From contig NZ_FOTT01000002.1 in NCBI RefSeq assembly GCF_900114655.1, forward strand, positions 124,001 to 188,000: a stretch of DNA of 64,000 bases, given 5' to 3'. Below are positions 26,398-35,172 of the stretch, piece after piece. Position 1 is the first letter of the stretch, and every line of letters begins with the position of its first letter. The DNA is from Candidatus Frackibacter sp. WG13. GTDB taxonomy: Bacteria > Bacillota > Halanaerobiia > Halobacteroidales > Acetohalobiaceae. Made by a program: the position numbers and the translations under genes. The notes beneath the pieces were generated by a model. The model was given only the letters and a program-made list of their open reading frames with translations. It made no database searches and had not been told where the DNA came from.

Positions 26398-28125
26398 ATG
26401 AAGAAGAAACTATCAATTGTATTGGCTATAGTAATGTTATTTGCATTGACTGCTCCAGTAATGGCGAATCCGTTTAAGGATGTACCAGCTAACCATTGGG
26501 CTTATGATGCAATTAAGAAGGCAAGTGAAATGGGCATTGTAACTGGTTATGAAGATGGAACTTTTAAAGGAGATAAGAAGTTAACTAGATATGAAATGGC
26601 AGTAGCTACTGCTAGAATTGCTTCTCAAATTGAAGATGAGGATGTACAAGCAAAGTTAACTGCAAAGCAAGTTGCAGAGGTAGAAAAGACTGTTAAAGCT
26701 TTAAATTCTGAATTTAATAAAGAGCTAAGTGCTTTAGAAAAGAGAGTTAATGCTTTAGAAGCTAAAGGACTTAATGTAAAGATTGATGGTGAAGCAACTA
26801 CTATTTTCACTGAAACTAATGTAGAAGGAAATCCTGATTTTGGGACTGCAAATATTGAAGATGGTCAGTATTGGGACGATTGGGATGACACTTTAGATGA
26901 CGATGCTCCAGCTCAAAAGGAGTTTAGACAAGAGTTTGACTTCAACATTAATACGATTGTTGATGAAGATACTACAGTTAGTTTAATCTTAGACACAATT
27001 GCTGATGACTTTACAAATCCAGTTGCTTGGGATGGTTCTACTCCTGGCGAAGATGCACCACAGTTTAAGTTAGACGATGCATTATTAGCAATTGAAGATG
27101 GAAATTATGGATTAAAAGTTGGTGACTTTGAAGATTATCACGTAACTAATTACTTCTATGATGATGAAGATGTAGAAGGAGTAGAGGTAAATGCTAATGT
27201 ACTTGGAACTGATTTCTTAGTATTTAGAGGAAAAGATGATGACACTGCTGGCAATGACATTAAAGCTATTAAAGCAAGTAGAAATATTGCGGGTATCGAT
27301 TTAGCAGGACAATATTTAAAAGCTAATGATGAAGGAGTCTATGGTGTAACTGCTAAGACTGACTTAGTTCCTGGCGTTAGTTCTCAGGTTAAGTATCTAG
27401 CTAAGGATAATAGCCAAGATAAGAACTATTTAGTGGATGGTGAAGCTTCTACTAAGTTTGCAGGAATCAATCTTACTGCTGGTTACAAAGAGGTAGGAGT
27501 AAACTTTGATGGCTATAATGACTTCAAAGGTGACGATGACATTTATGATGCTGGTGAAGACTACGAACCAGGTATTAAAGGATACAGAGTTGCAGGAGAT
27601 ATGGATGTACTTCCTGGTTTAAACGTATTCGCTAATGTAGAAGATGAAGAATTAGCTACTAATAATGATAACATTATCACTACAGAAGCTGGAGCTAAGT
27701 ATGCTCTAACTAATAACACAGACGTTTCTGCTAGTTATGAAGCAGTTGATTCTGATAATGGTAACGATGTAGATACTATTAATACTGGTTTAGAAGGTAA
27801 CTACTTCGGTGGTAAGTTAGCTACTGTTGTAGATTATGAATTAGAAGACGAGAAAGCAGGCGAAGAGACTAATACTTTAGATATCAGAAATAAGATTGCT
27901 GTTTCTGATACTGTAAAGTTAACTGCTGATGCTCAGTATGAAACTAAAGAAGCAGCTACAACTGATACAGAAAGAATTTACTATGCTGTAGGTGCTGACC
28001 ACAAATTAACTGAGAATACTTCTTTTGGAGTTAACTACCGAGTAGTAGACTTCAATGATAATGCAACTTCAGCTAATGACTATAAAGCTGAGTCTATTAA
28101 TGGAGAGTTCAAAGTTAGCTTCTAA
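26398..28125 (+). CDS. OmpM-type SLH-domain outer-membrane porin
   Basis: The 575-aa precursor has a signal peptide ending VMA-N (about residue 22) and one SLH domain (NPFKDVPANHWAYDAIKKASEMGIV...LTRYEMAVATARIA). A coiled-coil spacer (about 80-125) leads to an acidic, aromatic-rich beta-barrel of alternating strands ending EFKVSF with a terminal Phe, the BAM recognition signature. OmpM proteins both form pores and tether the outer membrane to peptidoglycan. The strongly acidic loops suit a halophile. It follows a long structured leader and a sigma-H-like promoter and has its own terminator, so it is monocistronic. Confidence 0.9.
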   Translation: MKKKLSIVLAIVMLFALTAPVMANPFKDVPANHWAYDAIKKASEMGIVTGYEDGTFKGDKKLTRYEMAVATARIASQIEDEDVQAKLTAKQVAEVEKTVKALNSEFNKELSALEKRVNALEAKGLNVKIDGEATTIFTETNVEGNPDFGTANIEDGQYWDDWDDTLDDDAPAQKEFRQEFDFNINTIVDEDTTVSLILDTIADDFTNPVAWDGSTPGEDAPQFKLDDALLAIEDGNYGLKVGDFEDYHVTNYFYDDEDVEGVEVNANVLGTDFLVFRGKDDDTAGNDIKAIKASRNIAGIDLAGQYLKANDEGVYGVTAKTDLVPGVSSQVKYLAKDNSQDKNYLVDGEASTKFAGINLTAGYKEVGVNFDGYNDFKGDDDIYDAGEDYEPGIKGYRVAGDMDVLPGLNVFANVEDEELATNNDNIITTEAGAKYALTNNTDVSASYEAVDSDNGNDVDTINTGLEGNYFGGKLATVVDYELEDEKAGEETNTLDIRNKIAVSDTVKLTADAQYETKEAATTDTERIYYAVGADHKLTENTSFGVNYRVVDFNDNATSANDYKAESINGEFKVSF

Positions 28126-28154
28126 ATAGACTAATCAATAAGTAATATTATCTA

Positions 28155-28186
28155 AACCCCTAGGTTCTTTACCTAGGGGTTTTTTC
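28155..28186 (+). terminator. Rho-independent terminator
   Basis: AACCCCTAGGT (28155-28165) pairs with ACCTAGGGGTT (28171-28181) and is followed by a T-run. Confidence 0.92.
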
Positions 28187-28244
28187 TATCAAAATGCAGG
28201 TATTTAGCTTCTTATGTAGAAGATATACATATAATAGTAGTCTT

Positions 28245-28407
28245 GCATAATTAATTGTTGACGCCCAAAAATTCCGCGACGGCTTCCGTAAAGAAGAGCA
28301 TGGGCTATTTTCAAACTTCCTTTGGTCGAACAGAAAATAGCCTTAATCATGCTCTTCTTTACTCCAGCCTGCTCCATTTTTAAGTGGCTTACATCAATTA
28401 ATTATGC
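28245..28407. repeat. Dispersed palindromic repeat family A, copy 2
   Basis: Terminal inverted repeat GCATAATTAATTG (28245-28257) with CAATTAATTATGC (28395-28407). The interior stem arm AAGAAGAGCATGGGCTATTTT pairs with its complement around 28333-28359, and CTCCAGCCTGCTCCATTTTTA is shared with copies 1 and 3. It lies just before the next gene's promoter. Confidence 0.8.
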
Positions 28408-28438
28408 TTGAAATATAGTTATGAAATTTGTTTATAAT
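28408..28438 (+). promoter_or_regulatory. Candidate sigma-A promoter adjoining the repeat
   Basis: TTGAAA (28408-28413) immediately follows the repeat end, and TATAAT lies at 28433-28438. The 19-bp spacer is long, so strength is doubtful. Confidence 0.4.
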
Positions 28439-28494
28439 ATAAATTATTCAGAACGAAAGGAGGGATGGAAGGTCATTTTAGGTGACCAAAAGTT

Positions 28495-29601
28495 ATGAAA
28501 AAATATTATTTTTTAATAGCGTTTATGACATTTTTATTAATTTCATTCTCTATTTGGGCACAAGTACCTAATTTTGATTCTTCATCCCTCTTTCAGGCTA
28601 ATCTAGAGCAGGAGTTATTAATGGAGTATCAAGATATAGAACCGGGCTTAAAGATGTCGGATGAATGGAGACTTTGGATTAATGAATTAGCCAATCAACA
28701 GGAGTTAATTGAAGGACAGATAGGCTCTTTAAATAGTATGAATTTAACTAAGAATAATTTTTTAGGCAATGCAAAGTTTGTTAAAGGAATCACATTTGTC
28801 ACAACTGAACCAAATAGTGGTAGAGGAGATAGCAATGATAGAAGAACGAAACTAATAAAGAGTCAGGAAAGTGGGATGAAGTTAGCAATCTTTCCTGGGG
28901 GATTAAGAAGAGTTAAAGAGCATAGTGGAGGTAGCGATAAGAATACAGATGGACGTAGAGTTTTTGACTTAAAGCAGAATTTAAACTTAAAGCAAAACGG
29001 ATCGATTAATAACTTCAATCTACAGGGACTTAGTTCAAAGCGATTAATGACCCCTTTAACTATGAAGGATAGCATAAATAAGATTGATGTTGATGATAGA
29101 GAAGAAGCAGGGTTAGGCTATCAGTTATCGGATGATTCTTCGTTCTTTATTCATTACTTAAATGAAGGAGAAAGGATGGACCCGGAGCTACTTCCAGTTG
29201 CTGTGGGACTAGAATATAATAATGAGTCAGGTAAGATTACTACCCAATATGAGTTTGAAAAGTCAGATGAGAAAGAAGTTAATTCAGCAGGAATTGAGTT
29301 AGGGATCAGTGATGTTGCTAAGCTAAGGGCTATTTATACTATGATAGATAAATCAAACAAGAGTGAGGAGAGTAATATTCAAGATGGAACAGCTACTACA
29401 ACGGCTAATGGAACAGAGGAGGTTTCTGATTTAGAATCTGAACTATTAAATTTAGGATTAGATATCTATGTAGATGAGAATGCTAGTATTAAATTAGGTT
29501 ATCAGTTAGCAAATGAGAATCAAAAAGAACTTAAGGATAAGACTTTATTAGAGAAATTAAAGCCACATGCTGCTGAAATCAAATTAGAATTTAAGTTTTA
29601 G
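28495..29601 (+). CDS. Predicted outer-membrane beta-barrel protein, unknown family
   Basis: I do not recognise this 368-aa protein. A signal peptide (FLIAFMTFLLISFSIWAQ) is followed by a helical N-terminal part (EQELLMEYQDIEPGLKMSDEW), a basic middle, and a C-terminal half of alternating amphipathic strands (DSSFFIHYLNEGE, AVGLEYNNESGKITTQYEF) ending KLEFKF with a terminal Phe. That end suggests outer-membrane insertion. AGGTGA (28480-28485) is the nearest ribosome site and lies in a 5-bp hairpin (GGTCA 28471-28475 with TGACC 28483-28487). The gene is followed 12 bases later by another exported protein. Confidence 0.6.
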   Translation: MKKYYFLIAFMTFLLISFSIWAQVPNFDSSSLFQANLEQELLMEYQDIEPGLKMSDEWRLWINELANQQELIEGQIGSLNSMNLTKNNFLGNAKFVKGITFVTTEPNSGRGDSNDRRTKLIKSQESGMKLAIFPGGLRRVKEHSGGSDKNTDGRRVFDLKQNLNLKQNGSINNFNLQGLSSKRLMTPLTMKDSINKIDVDDREEAGLGYQLSDDSSFFIHYLNEGERMDPELLPVAVGLEYNNESGKITTQYEFEKSDEKEVNSAGIELGISDVAKLRAIYTMIDKSNKSEESNIQDGTATTTANGTEEVSDLESELLNLGLDIYVDENASIKLGYQLANENQKELKDKTLLEKLKPHAAEIKLEFKF

Positions 29602-29613
29602 GAGGCATCATAT

Positions 29614-30570
29614 ATGAAACGAAGAATAAGTGTCTGTTTAGTTATAGTATTACTTTTAGTGTCAGTTAGTTCTAATCTTGTAGCCAAAGAGGTCCAGCCA
29701 ACTTTTTCTTTACAGAAGTTATCTAAAGTAGAGAGCGTGCTTTATGGCAAGAAGAATGATGGAGCTCTTCTAACTAGGGTAAAGAAATTAGAGAAAGAGT
29801 TATATGGCAGGAAGATGTCTGGCTCTCTAATTGAAAGAGCTAATCGGATTACTAATTTAGTTTTAGAGAATCAACCGAATCGACCATCATTATTATTTAC
29901 TATTAATGCTTTGGAGTGGGCTCTAAAACAGCAGATTAGTAAAGGGCCAATCATAAACAGGATTAATGAAGTAGAGAAACTATTATTAGGTCAAGAACAG
30001 TCAGGGTCAATTTCAAGTAGGCTAGGAAAGTTAATTAATTATAGCTTGCCAGATGGGAAGATAAAGGTTGCAAAGGTAGAGGTGCCGAATCATACTTTAG
30101 TTAAGATAGAGTTTTTAGAAAGGTTAAGTTCTGAAAAATTACAGGATAAAGAGCAGATTACTTATAGAGTGGCTGATGATCTTTTAGTTAATGGTAAATT
30201 GATACTACCTGTAGGTACGAAAGGGATAGCTACGGTGACCAAGGTTGAAAAGGCTGGTTTCTTTGGTCAGGATGCTAAGATAAAGCTAGATTTTAATAGT
30301 ATAAGCTTTCTTGATAATACAGAGATGGAGCTTGACTTAGCAGAGAAGTCTCTAGCTGAAAATGCTGAGAATAAGTCTATGAAGTATGCTGTAGGGGCTA
30401 GTATCTTGAGCACAGCAGTATTAGGACCGGCTGGAGTCGTAACAGGTTTCTTTATTAAAGGTGAGGAAGAAGTAATTAAACCTAATCAGAGTTTCTTTGT
30501 AGAGACTGCAAGACCAGAGACTGTTTTAGGAATTCCGGTTCAAATAGGGACTATAGTTAGTAAAGATTAA
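29614..30570 (+). CDS. Exported repeat protein, unknown function
   Basis: Not a family I can name. After a signal peptide (ICLVIVLLLVSVSS region, ending near residue 25) come about four degenerate ~40-residue repeats with the pattern LxKxExxLYGxxxxGxLxxRxxxLE (for example SVLYGKKNDGALLTRVKKLE, KELYGRKMSGSLIERANRI, KLLLGQEQSGSISSRLGKL). The C-terminal half (about 150-318) has strands such as LPVGTKGIATVTKVEKAGFFG and an Ala/Gly-rich hydrophobic hairpin (AVGASILSTAVLGPAGVVTGFFI). It is co-transcribed with the preceding barrel-like protein, so an envelope role is inferred. Confidence 0.55.
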   Translation: MKRRISVCLVIVLLLVSVSSNLVAKEVQPTFSLQKLSKVESVLYGKKNDGALLTRVKKLEKELYGRKMSGSLIERANRITNLVLENQPNRPSLLFTINALEWALKQQISKGPIINRINEVEKLLLGQEQSGSISSRLGKLINYSLPDGKIKVAKVEVPNHTLVKIEFLERLSSEKLQDKEQITYRVADDLLVNGKLILPVGTKGIATVTKVEKAGFFGQDAKIKLDFNSISFLDNTEMELDLAEKSLAENAENKSMKYAVGASILSTAVLGPAGVVTGFFIKGEEEVIKPNQSFFVETARPETVLGIPVQIGTIVSKD

Positions 30571-30583
30571 TTAATGGTTTAAC

Positions 30584-30619
30584 CACAAAAAGGTCATCTT
30601 TTTTGTGTTCTAATCATTA
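30584..30619. repeat. Short form of the CACAAAAAGGTCA palindromic element
   Basis: CACAAAAAGGTCA (30584-30596) and the right flank TTTTTTGTGTTCTAATCAT match the two ends of the 4005-4208 element, but the interior is missing, leaving a short hairpin. It may also act as a terminator for the upstream gene. Confidence 0.6.
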
Positions 30620-30630
30620 ATGAGGTTATC

Positions 30631-30670
30631 AAAATACCTAATTAGCAATTAATTGCTAATTAGGTATTTT
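30631..30670. terminator. Perfect 40-bp palindrome, probable bidirectional terminator
   Basis: 30631-30650 is the exact reverse complement of 30651-30670, flanked by A-run and T-run ends. It separates the 28.5-30.6 kb pair from lptD. Confidence 0.65.
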
Positions 30671-30775
30671 AATTTATACTAAAATAAGGAGAAATTACTT
30701 AAAGGAAGTTGGAGGTTTTTTATAGAATTTAAGAGGGTAGTAGGTTTTTTTGTAGATTAGGAAGAGGTGTATTAA

Positions 30776-32515
30776 GTGATAAGAAAGGTAGCGGTATTAA
30801 GCTTAATATTAATTTTTATGGTTATCATTCCAGTTGGAGCGAAAGAGTCACCTTATAGCATTGAAGCTAATAATTTAGTCTTGGACCGAGCGGAGAATAT
30901 GGTTAGGGCTAAAGGAAAGGTTAAGGTTGATTTTAAAGATACTACTATTATAGCTGATGAATTAGAGATTGATATGGAGACGAAAGATGTCTTAGCAATA
31001 GGCAATGTTATCCTTATTAAGAAGAAGGAAGCGAAGAAGAATGAAAGATTAAATGGTGAGAGATTAACTTATAATTACGAGAGCAAGAAAGGTGAACTTC
31101 TAAAAGCGAAAGGGACAATGGGGAAGAAGAAGTTTGCTGGTCAAGAGATAAAGATAGTAGATGATGATCTTAAGTTAAAGAGGGCTAAGCTTACTTCTTG
31201 TAAGAATCCAGAAGCACATTATGAGTTGATAGCTAGAGAAGCGACTATCTATCCAGGTGAAGAGTTAATTGCTAAGGACGTAGAGGTTTGGTTAGGTGGT
31301 TATCATGTTATGACCTATCCTCGTTATAGAACTTCTTTAAAGACTAATGATTTGACACCACTGCCAAGTTTTGGGTATAATACTGATGATGGTTTCTATA
31401 TGCAGTTTAATTATCAACATTATGTTAACTCAAAGTTAGAAGGAGATATTAGACTGAAAGCAACTTCGAAGGCTACAGATGAGGTAGCTCTAGATTACAA
31501 ATATGATTTGACCGATGATCTAAAGCTAAGTCCTATGCTTACGTATGATCGTGCTGAAGGGTGGGATAGCAGGTTAAAACTTAACGGTACTACAGGGTCT
31601 TTATTAGATGAAACTAAAGTTAACTGGCAGTTAGAGAGTGGCTATGGTCATAATGAAGACGGAGGTCAAGAAGCGAATCGTAGTGATGTGAGATTGAGAC
31701 TATGGAAGAATAATTATAGATTAACCCCAACTACTCGTTTGGGGTTAGGAACTGATATACGCAAGGCAGATTATAGTTCAGGTGAAGAGTATAAGACTTA
31801 TGAGTTTAATTTTGACTTAAATAAGCAATCTCCAGTGTTAGCTGATCTTAGATTCGATTTTGATTATGTTAAAGATATAGGTCAACCACCGGGTCCATAT
31901 GATTTTGAAGATTTAGATGAAGATAAAGATGGAGATTATGAGGGCTGGAGACATTATTATAGGTTGATTTTTAACGGCCATCCATTTAGATTGAGTGATA
32001 AACAAATCTTTGATTGGCAAGTAAGGGGACATCAATTTAATTATGAAAATGGAGATAAATACAAATATTATGACTATAATGGTATCTATAAATATTCATT
32101 GACTAATACTACTACTGCAAGGTTGGGTTATGATTATCGTGAAGTCTCCGGAGAGGCTCCTTTAAGAGATGATAGGGTAGGTACTAAAGAGAATATGGTA
32201 CTTGGACTAGGTTATAGAAATCGTTTCGACCAAGGAGCACATTTAAATATAACTGGTGATCTAAAGTATGGCTTAGATGACCAGCAATATGATAGTATTA
32301 GAGTAAAATTAGAGTATAGAACGCCTACAAAGAATAATGCCTATTGGCAGATAAGTAGTGATTTAGATTATGATTTAATTAATAATGAATTAATTGATGA
32401 AAGTGGAAAAGATCAACATTTAGCAATTAAGCGAGTATACGATTGTATGGAAGTTGGAGTTAGCGTGGACTTTATAGAAGAGACAGGGAAGCTAAACTTT
32501 AACTTAAAATATTAA
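30776..32515 (+). CDS. lptD: LPS-assembly outer-membrane protein LptD
   Basis: The signal peptide ends near VGA-K. An OstA/LptA-like jellyroll (about residues 25-180: YSIEANNLVLDRAENMVRAKGKVKV, GERLTYNYESKKGELLKAKG) precedes the barrel (YHVMTYPRYRTSLKTNDLTPLPSFGYNTDDGFYMQFNYQHY, onward to FNLKY). LptD inserts LPS into the outer leaflet. At 579 aa it is shorter than E. coli LptD (784). There are only two cysteines, Cys142 (LTSCKNPE) and Cys557 (VYDCMEVG), placed to link the jellyroll to the barrel end. GTG start. It heads the core-assembly cluster. No lptE is apparent nearby. Confidence 0.93.
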   Translation: MIRKVAVLSLILIFMVIIPVGAKESPYSIEANNLVLDRAENMVRAKGKVKVDFKDTTIIADELEIDMETKDVLAIGNVILIKKKEAKKNERLNGERLTYNYESKKGELLKAKGTMGKKKFAGQEIKIVDDDLKLKRAKLTSCKNPEAHYELIAREATIYPGEELIAKDVEVWLGGYHVMTYPRYRTSLKTNDLTPLPSFGYNTDDGFYMQFNYQHYVNSKLEGDIRLKATSKATDEVALDYKYDLTDDLKLSPMLTYDRAEGWDSRLKLNGTTGSLLDETKVNWQLESGYGHNEDGGQEANRSDVRLRLWKNNYRLTPTTRLGLGTDIRKADYSSGEEYKTYEFNFDLNKQSPVLADLRFDFDYVKDIGQPPGPYDFEDLDEDKDGDYEGWRHYYRLIFNGHPFRLSDKQIFDWQVRGHQFNYENGDKYKYYDYNGIYKYSLTNTTTARLGYDYREVSGEAPLRDDRVGTKENMVLGLGYRNRFDQGAHLNITGDLKYGLDDQQYDSIRVKLEYRTPTKNNAYWQISSDLDYDLINNELIDESGKDQHLAIKRVYDCMEVGVSVDFIEETGKLNFNLKY

Positions 32516-32532
32516 GTAAATGAGGGGTAAGG

Positions 32533-33843
32533 ATGGTTTGGTATCTATTGTATGACTTAGTATTAATAGGAGCATTTATATTATTTCTACCAGTTTTGAT
32601 CTATAAGATGATCTTTAAAGGTAAGTATAGAGTGGGGCTAAAGGAGAGGTTAGGTTATCTGCCGGAAAGTCTTCATTATTTACGAGATGAAGACTTAATT
32701 TGGATTCATGCTGTTTCAGTAGGAGAGACAGTAGCCGCTAGTTCAGTGGTTACTGAGATTAAGGAGCACTTTCCGGAGCATAAGATTCTCTTTTCGACGG
32801 TTACGGATACCGGTCAGGAGATGGCAGATAAGATAGTTGAAGAAGCTGATGAGATTATCTACTTTCCGTTAGACTTTTCGTGGGTGATAAAGCGAGTCTT
32901 GAAACTGCTTAAACCGGAGTTAATAGTCATTACCGAGACGGAGCTATGGCCTAATCTAATTAGGTATGCTAAGGAGTTAGGCAGCAAAGTAATGCTAGTG
33001 AATGGTAGAATTAGTGATGATAGTGCGAAAAAGTATAAATATTTAGGGCCAATTATGAAGGATATGTTAGCTAATATCGACTTTTTAAGTATGCAGTCTG
33101 AACAGGATGTGAAATATATCACTGAGTTAGGAGCAGATGAAGAGAAGGTAGTTAATAATGGCAACACTAAGTTTGACCAGACCTATGCTGAGCCTGATTC
33201 GGAGGCGGAGGAAAAAATCTATGATGAATTTAAGATAGATCCTAATCAGCCTGTTTTAGTAATTGGTAGTACTCATCCTAATGAGGAGGAGCAATTAATT
33301 CCTGTTTATAAAGAGTTGAAAGCAGAGTTTGAAGATTTAGTTATGATCTTAGCACCGCGGCATATTAAGCGGGTTGATGAAATAGAGGATCTGTATCAAA
33401 AAGCGGGGATTGATTTAGTTCGTAGGACTGAAATTGAAACGAGAAATCCTGAAGAGGAGTCGGTGATTCTGCTAAATACAATCGGCGAGTTGGCTCAAAT
33501 ATATGGCATAGCTGATTTGGTATTTATCGGCGGTAGCTTAATTAAAAAAGGTGGTCATAATATCTTAGAACCTGCTGCTCATGGTAAGCTGGTCTTCTTT
33601 GGATCGCATATGTTTAATTTTAAAGAGAGTACAAGCTTGGTCTTAGAGCATGAGGTAGGAATTCAGGTTAGTGATGTAGAAGAACTAAAAGAGAAGATGC
33701 TGTATTATTTAAGTAACGAAGATGAATTAGAGGCTAAGAGTAGACAAGCTTTAGAGATGATTGAGAGTAATAAAGGAGCTTCGGCAAGAAATGCTGAATT
33801 AGTAGAACGACTAGTTGGAGAGATGCGAAGAAAAGGGGTTTAG
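32533..33843 (+). CDS. waaA: 3-deoxy-D-manno-octulosonic acid transferase (Kdo transferase)
   Basis: WaaA (GT30) adds Kdo from CMP-Kdo to lipid IVA. An N-terminal membrane anchor (LLYDLVLIGAFILFLPVLIYK) is followed by LIWIHAVSVGETVAAS with the catalytic Glu, STVTDTGQEMADK, ITETELWPNLIRYA, LVNGRISDDSAKKY, and VIGSTHPNEEEQLI. The CMP-Kdo site GGSLIKKGGHNILEPAAHGK comes next. Length (436 aa) and motifs are standard. It is followed 12 bases later by a paralogue. Confidence 0.96.
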   Translation: MVWYLLYDLVLIGAFILFLPVLIYKMIFKGKYRVGLKERLGYLPESLHYLRDEDLIWIHAVSVGETVAASSVVTEIKEHFPEHKILFSTVTDTGQEMADKIVEEADEIIYFPLDFSWVIKRVLKLLKPELIVITETELWPNLIRYAKELGSKVMLVNGRISDDSAKKYKYLGPIMKDMLANIDFLSMQSEQDVKYITELGADEEKVVNNGNTKFDQTYAEPDSEAEEKIYDEFKIDPNQPVLVIGSTHPNEEEQLIPVYKELKAEFEDLVMILAPRHIKRVDEIEDLYQKAGIDLVRRTEIETRNPEEESVILLNTIGELAQIYGIADLVFIGGSLIKKGGHNILEPAAHGKLVFFGSHMFNFKESTSLVLEHEVGIQVSDVEELKEKMLYYLSNEDELEAKSRQALEMIESNKGASARNAELVERLVGEMRRKGV

Positions 33844-33855
33844 GGGTGAAGGTTA

Positions 33856-35166
33856 TTGGTCTATTTCCTTTATAATTTAGTGACTCACATTTTTACTTTA
33901 GTTCTTTTACCTATATATTTGTTGAAAGCTATCTTTAGAAAGAAGTATAGAAGAGCAATTAGAGATAGGTTAGGATTTTTGTCTGCTGAATTTTATGAGG
34001 CAGTAGTAGGTAAAAAGGTAGTTTGGATTCATGCTGCTTCGATTGGGGAAGTGAATATAGCAAAGAGATTAATTAACGAGTTAAGAGAAGAAAATTTAGA
34101 TTTGAAGTTTGTTCTTTCAACTAGCACACATTCTGGTCGACAGATGGCCAAGAATAAGTTAGATGAAGAAGTTGAAGTTATTCTATTACCGATGGATCTC
34201 TTTTGGATTATTGGGCCGGTCTTAGCTAAAGTAAAACCGGAATTGAGTATAATAGTTGAACCGGATTTATGGCCTAACTTCGTTTATTTTGCTAAAAAAT
34301 ATGGAGAAAAAGTAATGATGGTTAATACTTGGATTGGTAAGAAGAGTATTGGCCAGTATTTATGGCTGCCTGGTTTATTGCCGGCTATGTTGAAGAGATT
34401 AGATAAATGTACTGTCCAAACGGAAACAGACTTAGAGAAGATAGAGAAATACTGTAGTAATGAATTTGACGAGGATAAATATAAAATAACAGGAAATATT
34501 AAGTTCGATCAGTTAGAGATAGATTTACAAGAATCAGATTACGATCAATTGTTAGAGAAATATCATCTTAAATCAGAGACACCTCTCTTTATAGCAGGGA
34601 GCACTCATCCAGGCGAGGAAGAGATAATATTAAAAAGTTATCAAGAATTAAAGGAAGAATTTGATGACTTAATCTTGTTAATAGCACCAAGGCATATTGA
34701 ACGAGCCGCTGACATTGTTAATCTCTGTCAGGATTATGGGTTTGTGACCGTTAAAAAGACTGAATTAGTTAATAAGAGTAGTCGTGAAGCAGAGGTCATA
34801 ATTTTAGATACGATTGGTGAATTAACTAAAGTATATGTCTTAGGAAGTATCGTCTTTATTGGTGGAACTTTGATTGATCAGGGAGGACATAATCTTTTAG
34901 AACCAGCTGCTCAGGGTAATCCAGTTCTATTTGGACCACATAATTATAATTGTCAAGAGAGTGCGGAATTACTAGAGCAAGAAGGGGTTGGTTTTAAGGT
35001 GAAGTCACAAACTGAATTAGTTGCGAAGGCTAAATCTTTGCTAGCTGATAAGGACCATTTAACAAGGGTAGGAGAGAATGCTAAAAGATTAATTATAGCT
35101 AATCAAGGAGCAATAAAGGAGAATATTAATTTGATTTCTGAGTTTTTAATTAAAGGTGGAGAGTGA
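33856..35166 (+). CDS. Second Kdo-transferase-like paralogue
   Basis: Also 436 aa and plainly homologous to the preceding WaaA: anchor FTLVLLPIYLLKAIFRKKY, VVWIHAASIGEVNIAKR with the catalytic Glu, LSTSTHSGRQMAK, IAGSTHPGEEEII and GGTLIDQGGHNLLEPAAQGN. Two central motifs differ from the norm: EPDLWPN in place of ETELWPN, and NTWIGKKS in place of N-G/A-R-[IL]-S. The gene probably arose by tandem duplication and may add a later Kdo or a different keto-sugar. TTG start with AGGGGTGAAGG upstream. Function beyond GT30 membership is inference. Confidence 0.85.
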   Translation: MVYFLYNLVTHIFTLVLLPIYLLKAIFRKKYRRAIRDRLGFLSAEFYEAVVGKKVVWIHAASIGEVNIAKRLINELREENLDLKFVLSTSTHSGRQMAKNKLDEEVEVILLPMDLFWIIGPVLAKVKPELSIIVEPDLWPNFVYFAKKYGEKVMMVNTWIGKKSIGQYLWLPGLLPAMLKRLDKCTVQTETDLEKIEKYCSNEFDEDKYKITGNIKFDQLEIDLQESDYDQLLEKYHLKSETPLFIAGSTHPGEEEIILKSYQELKEEFDDLILLIAPRHIERAADIVNLCQDYGFVTVKKTELVNKSSREAEVIILDTIGELTKVYVLGSIVFIGGTLIDQGGHNLLEPAAQGNPVLFGPHNYNCQESAELLEQEGVGFKVKSQTELVAKAKSLLADKDHLTRVGENAKRLIIANQGAIKENINLISEFLIKGGE

Positions 35167-35172
35167 TTTAGG

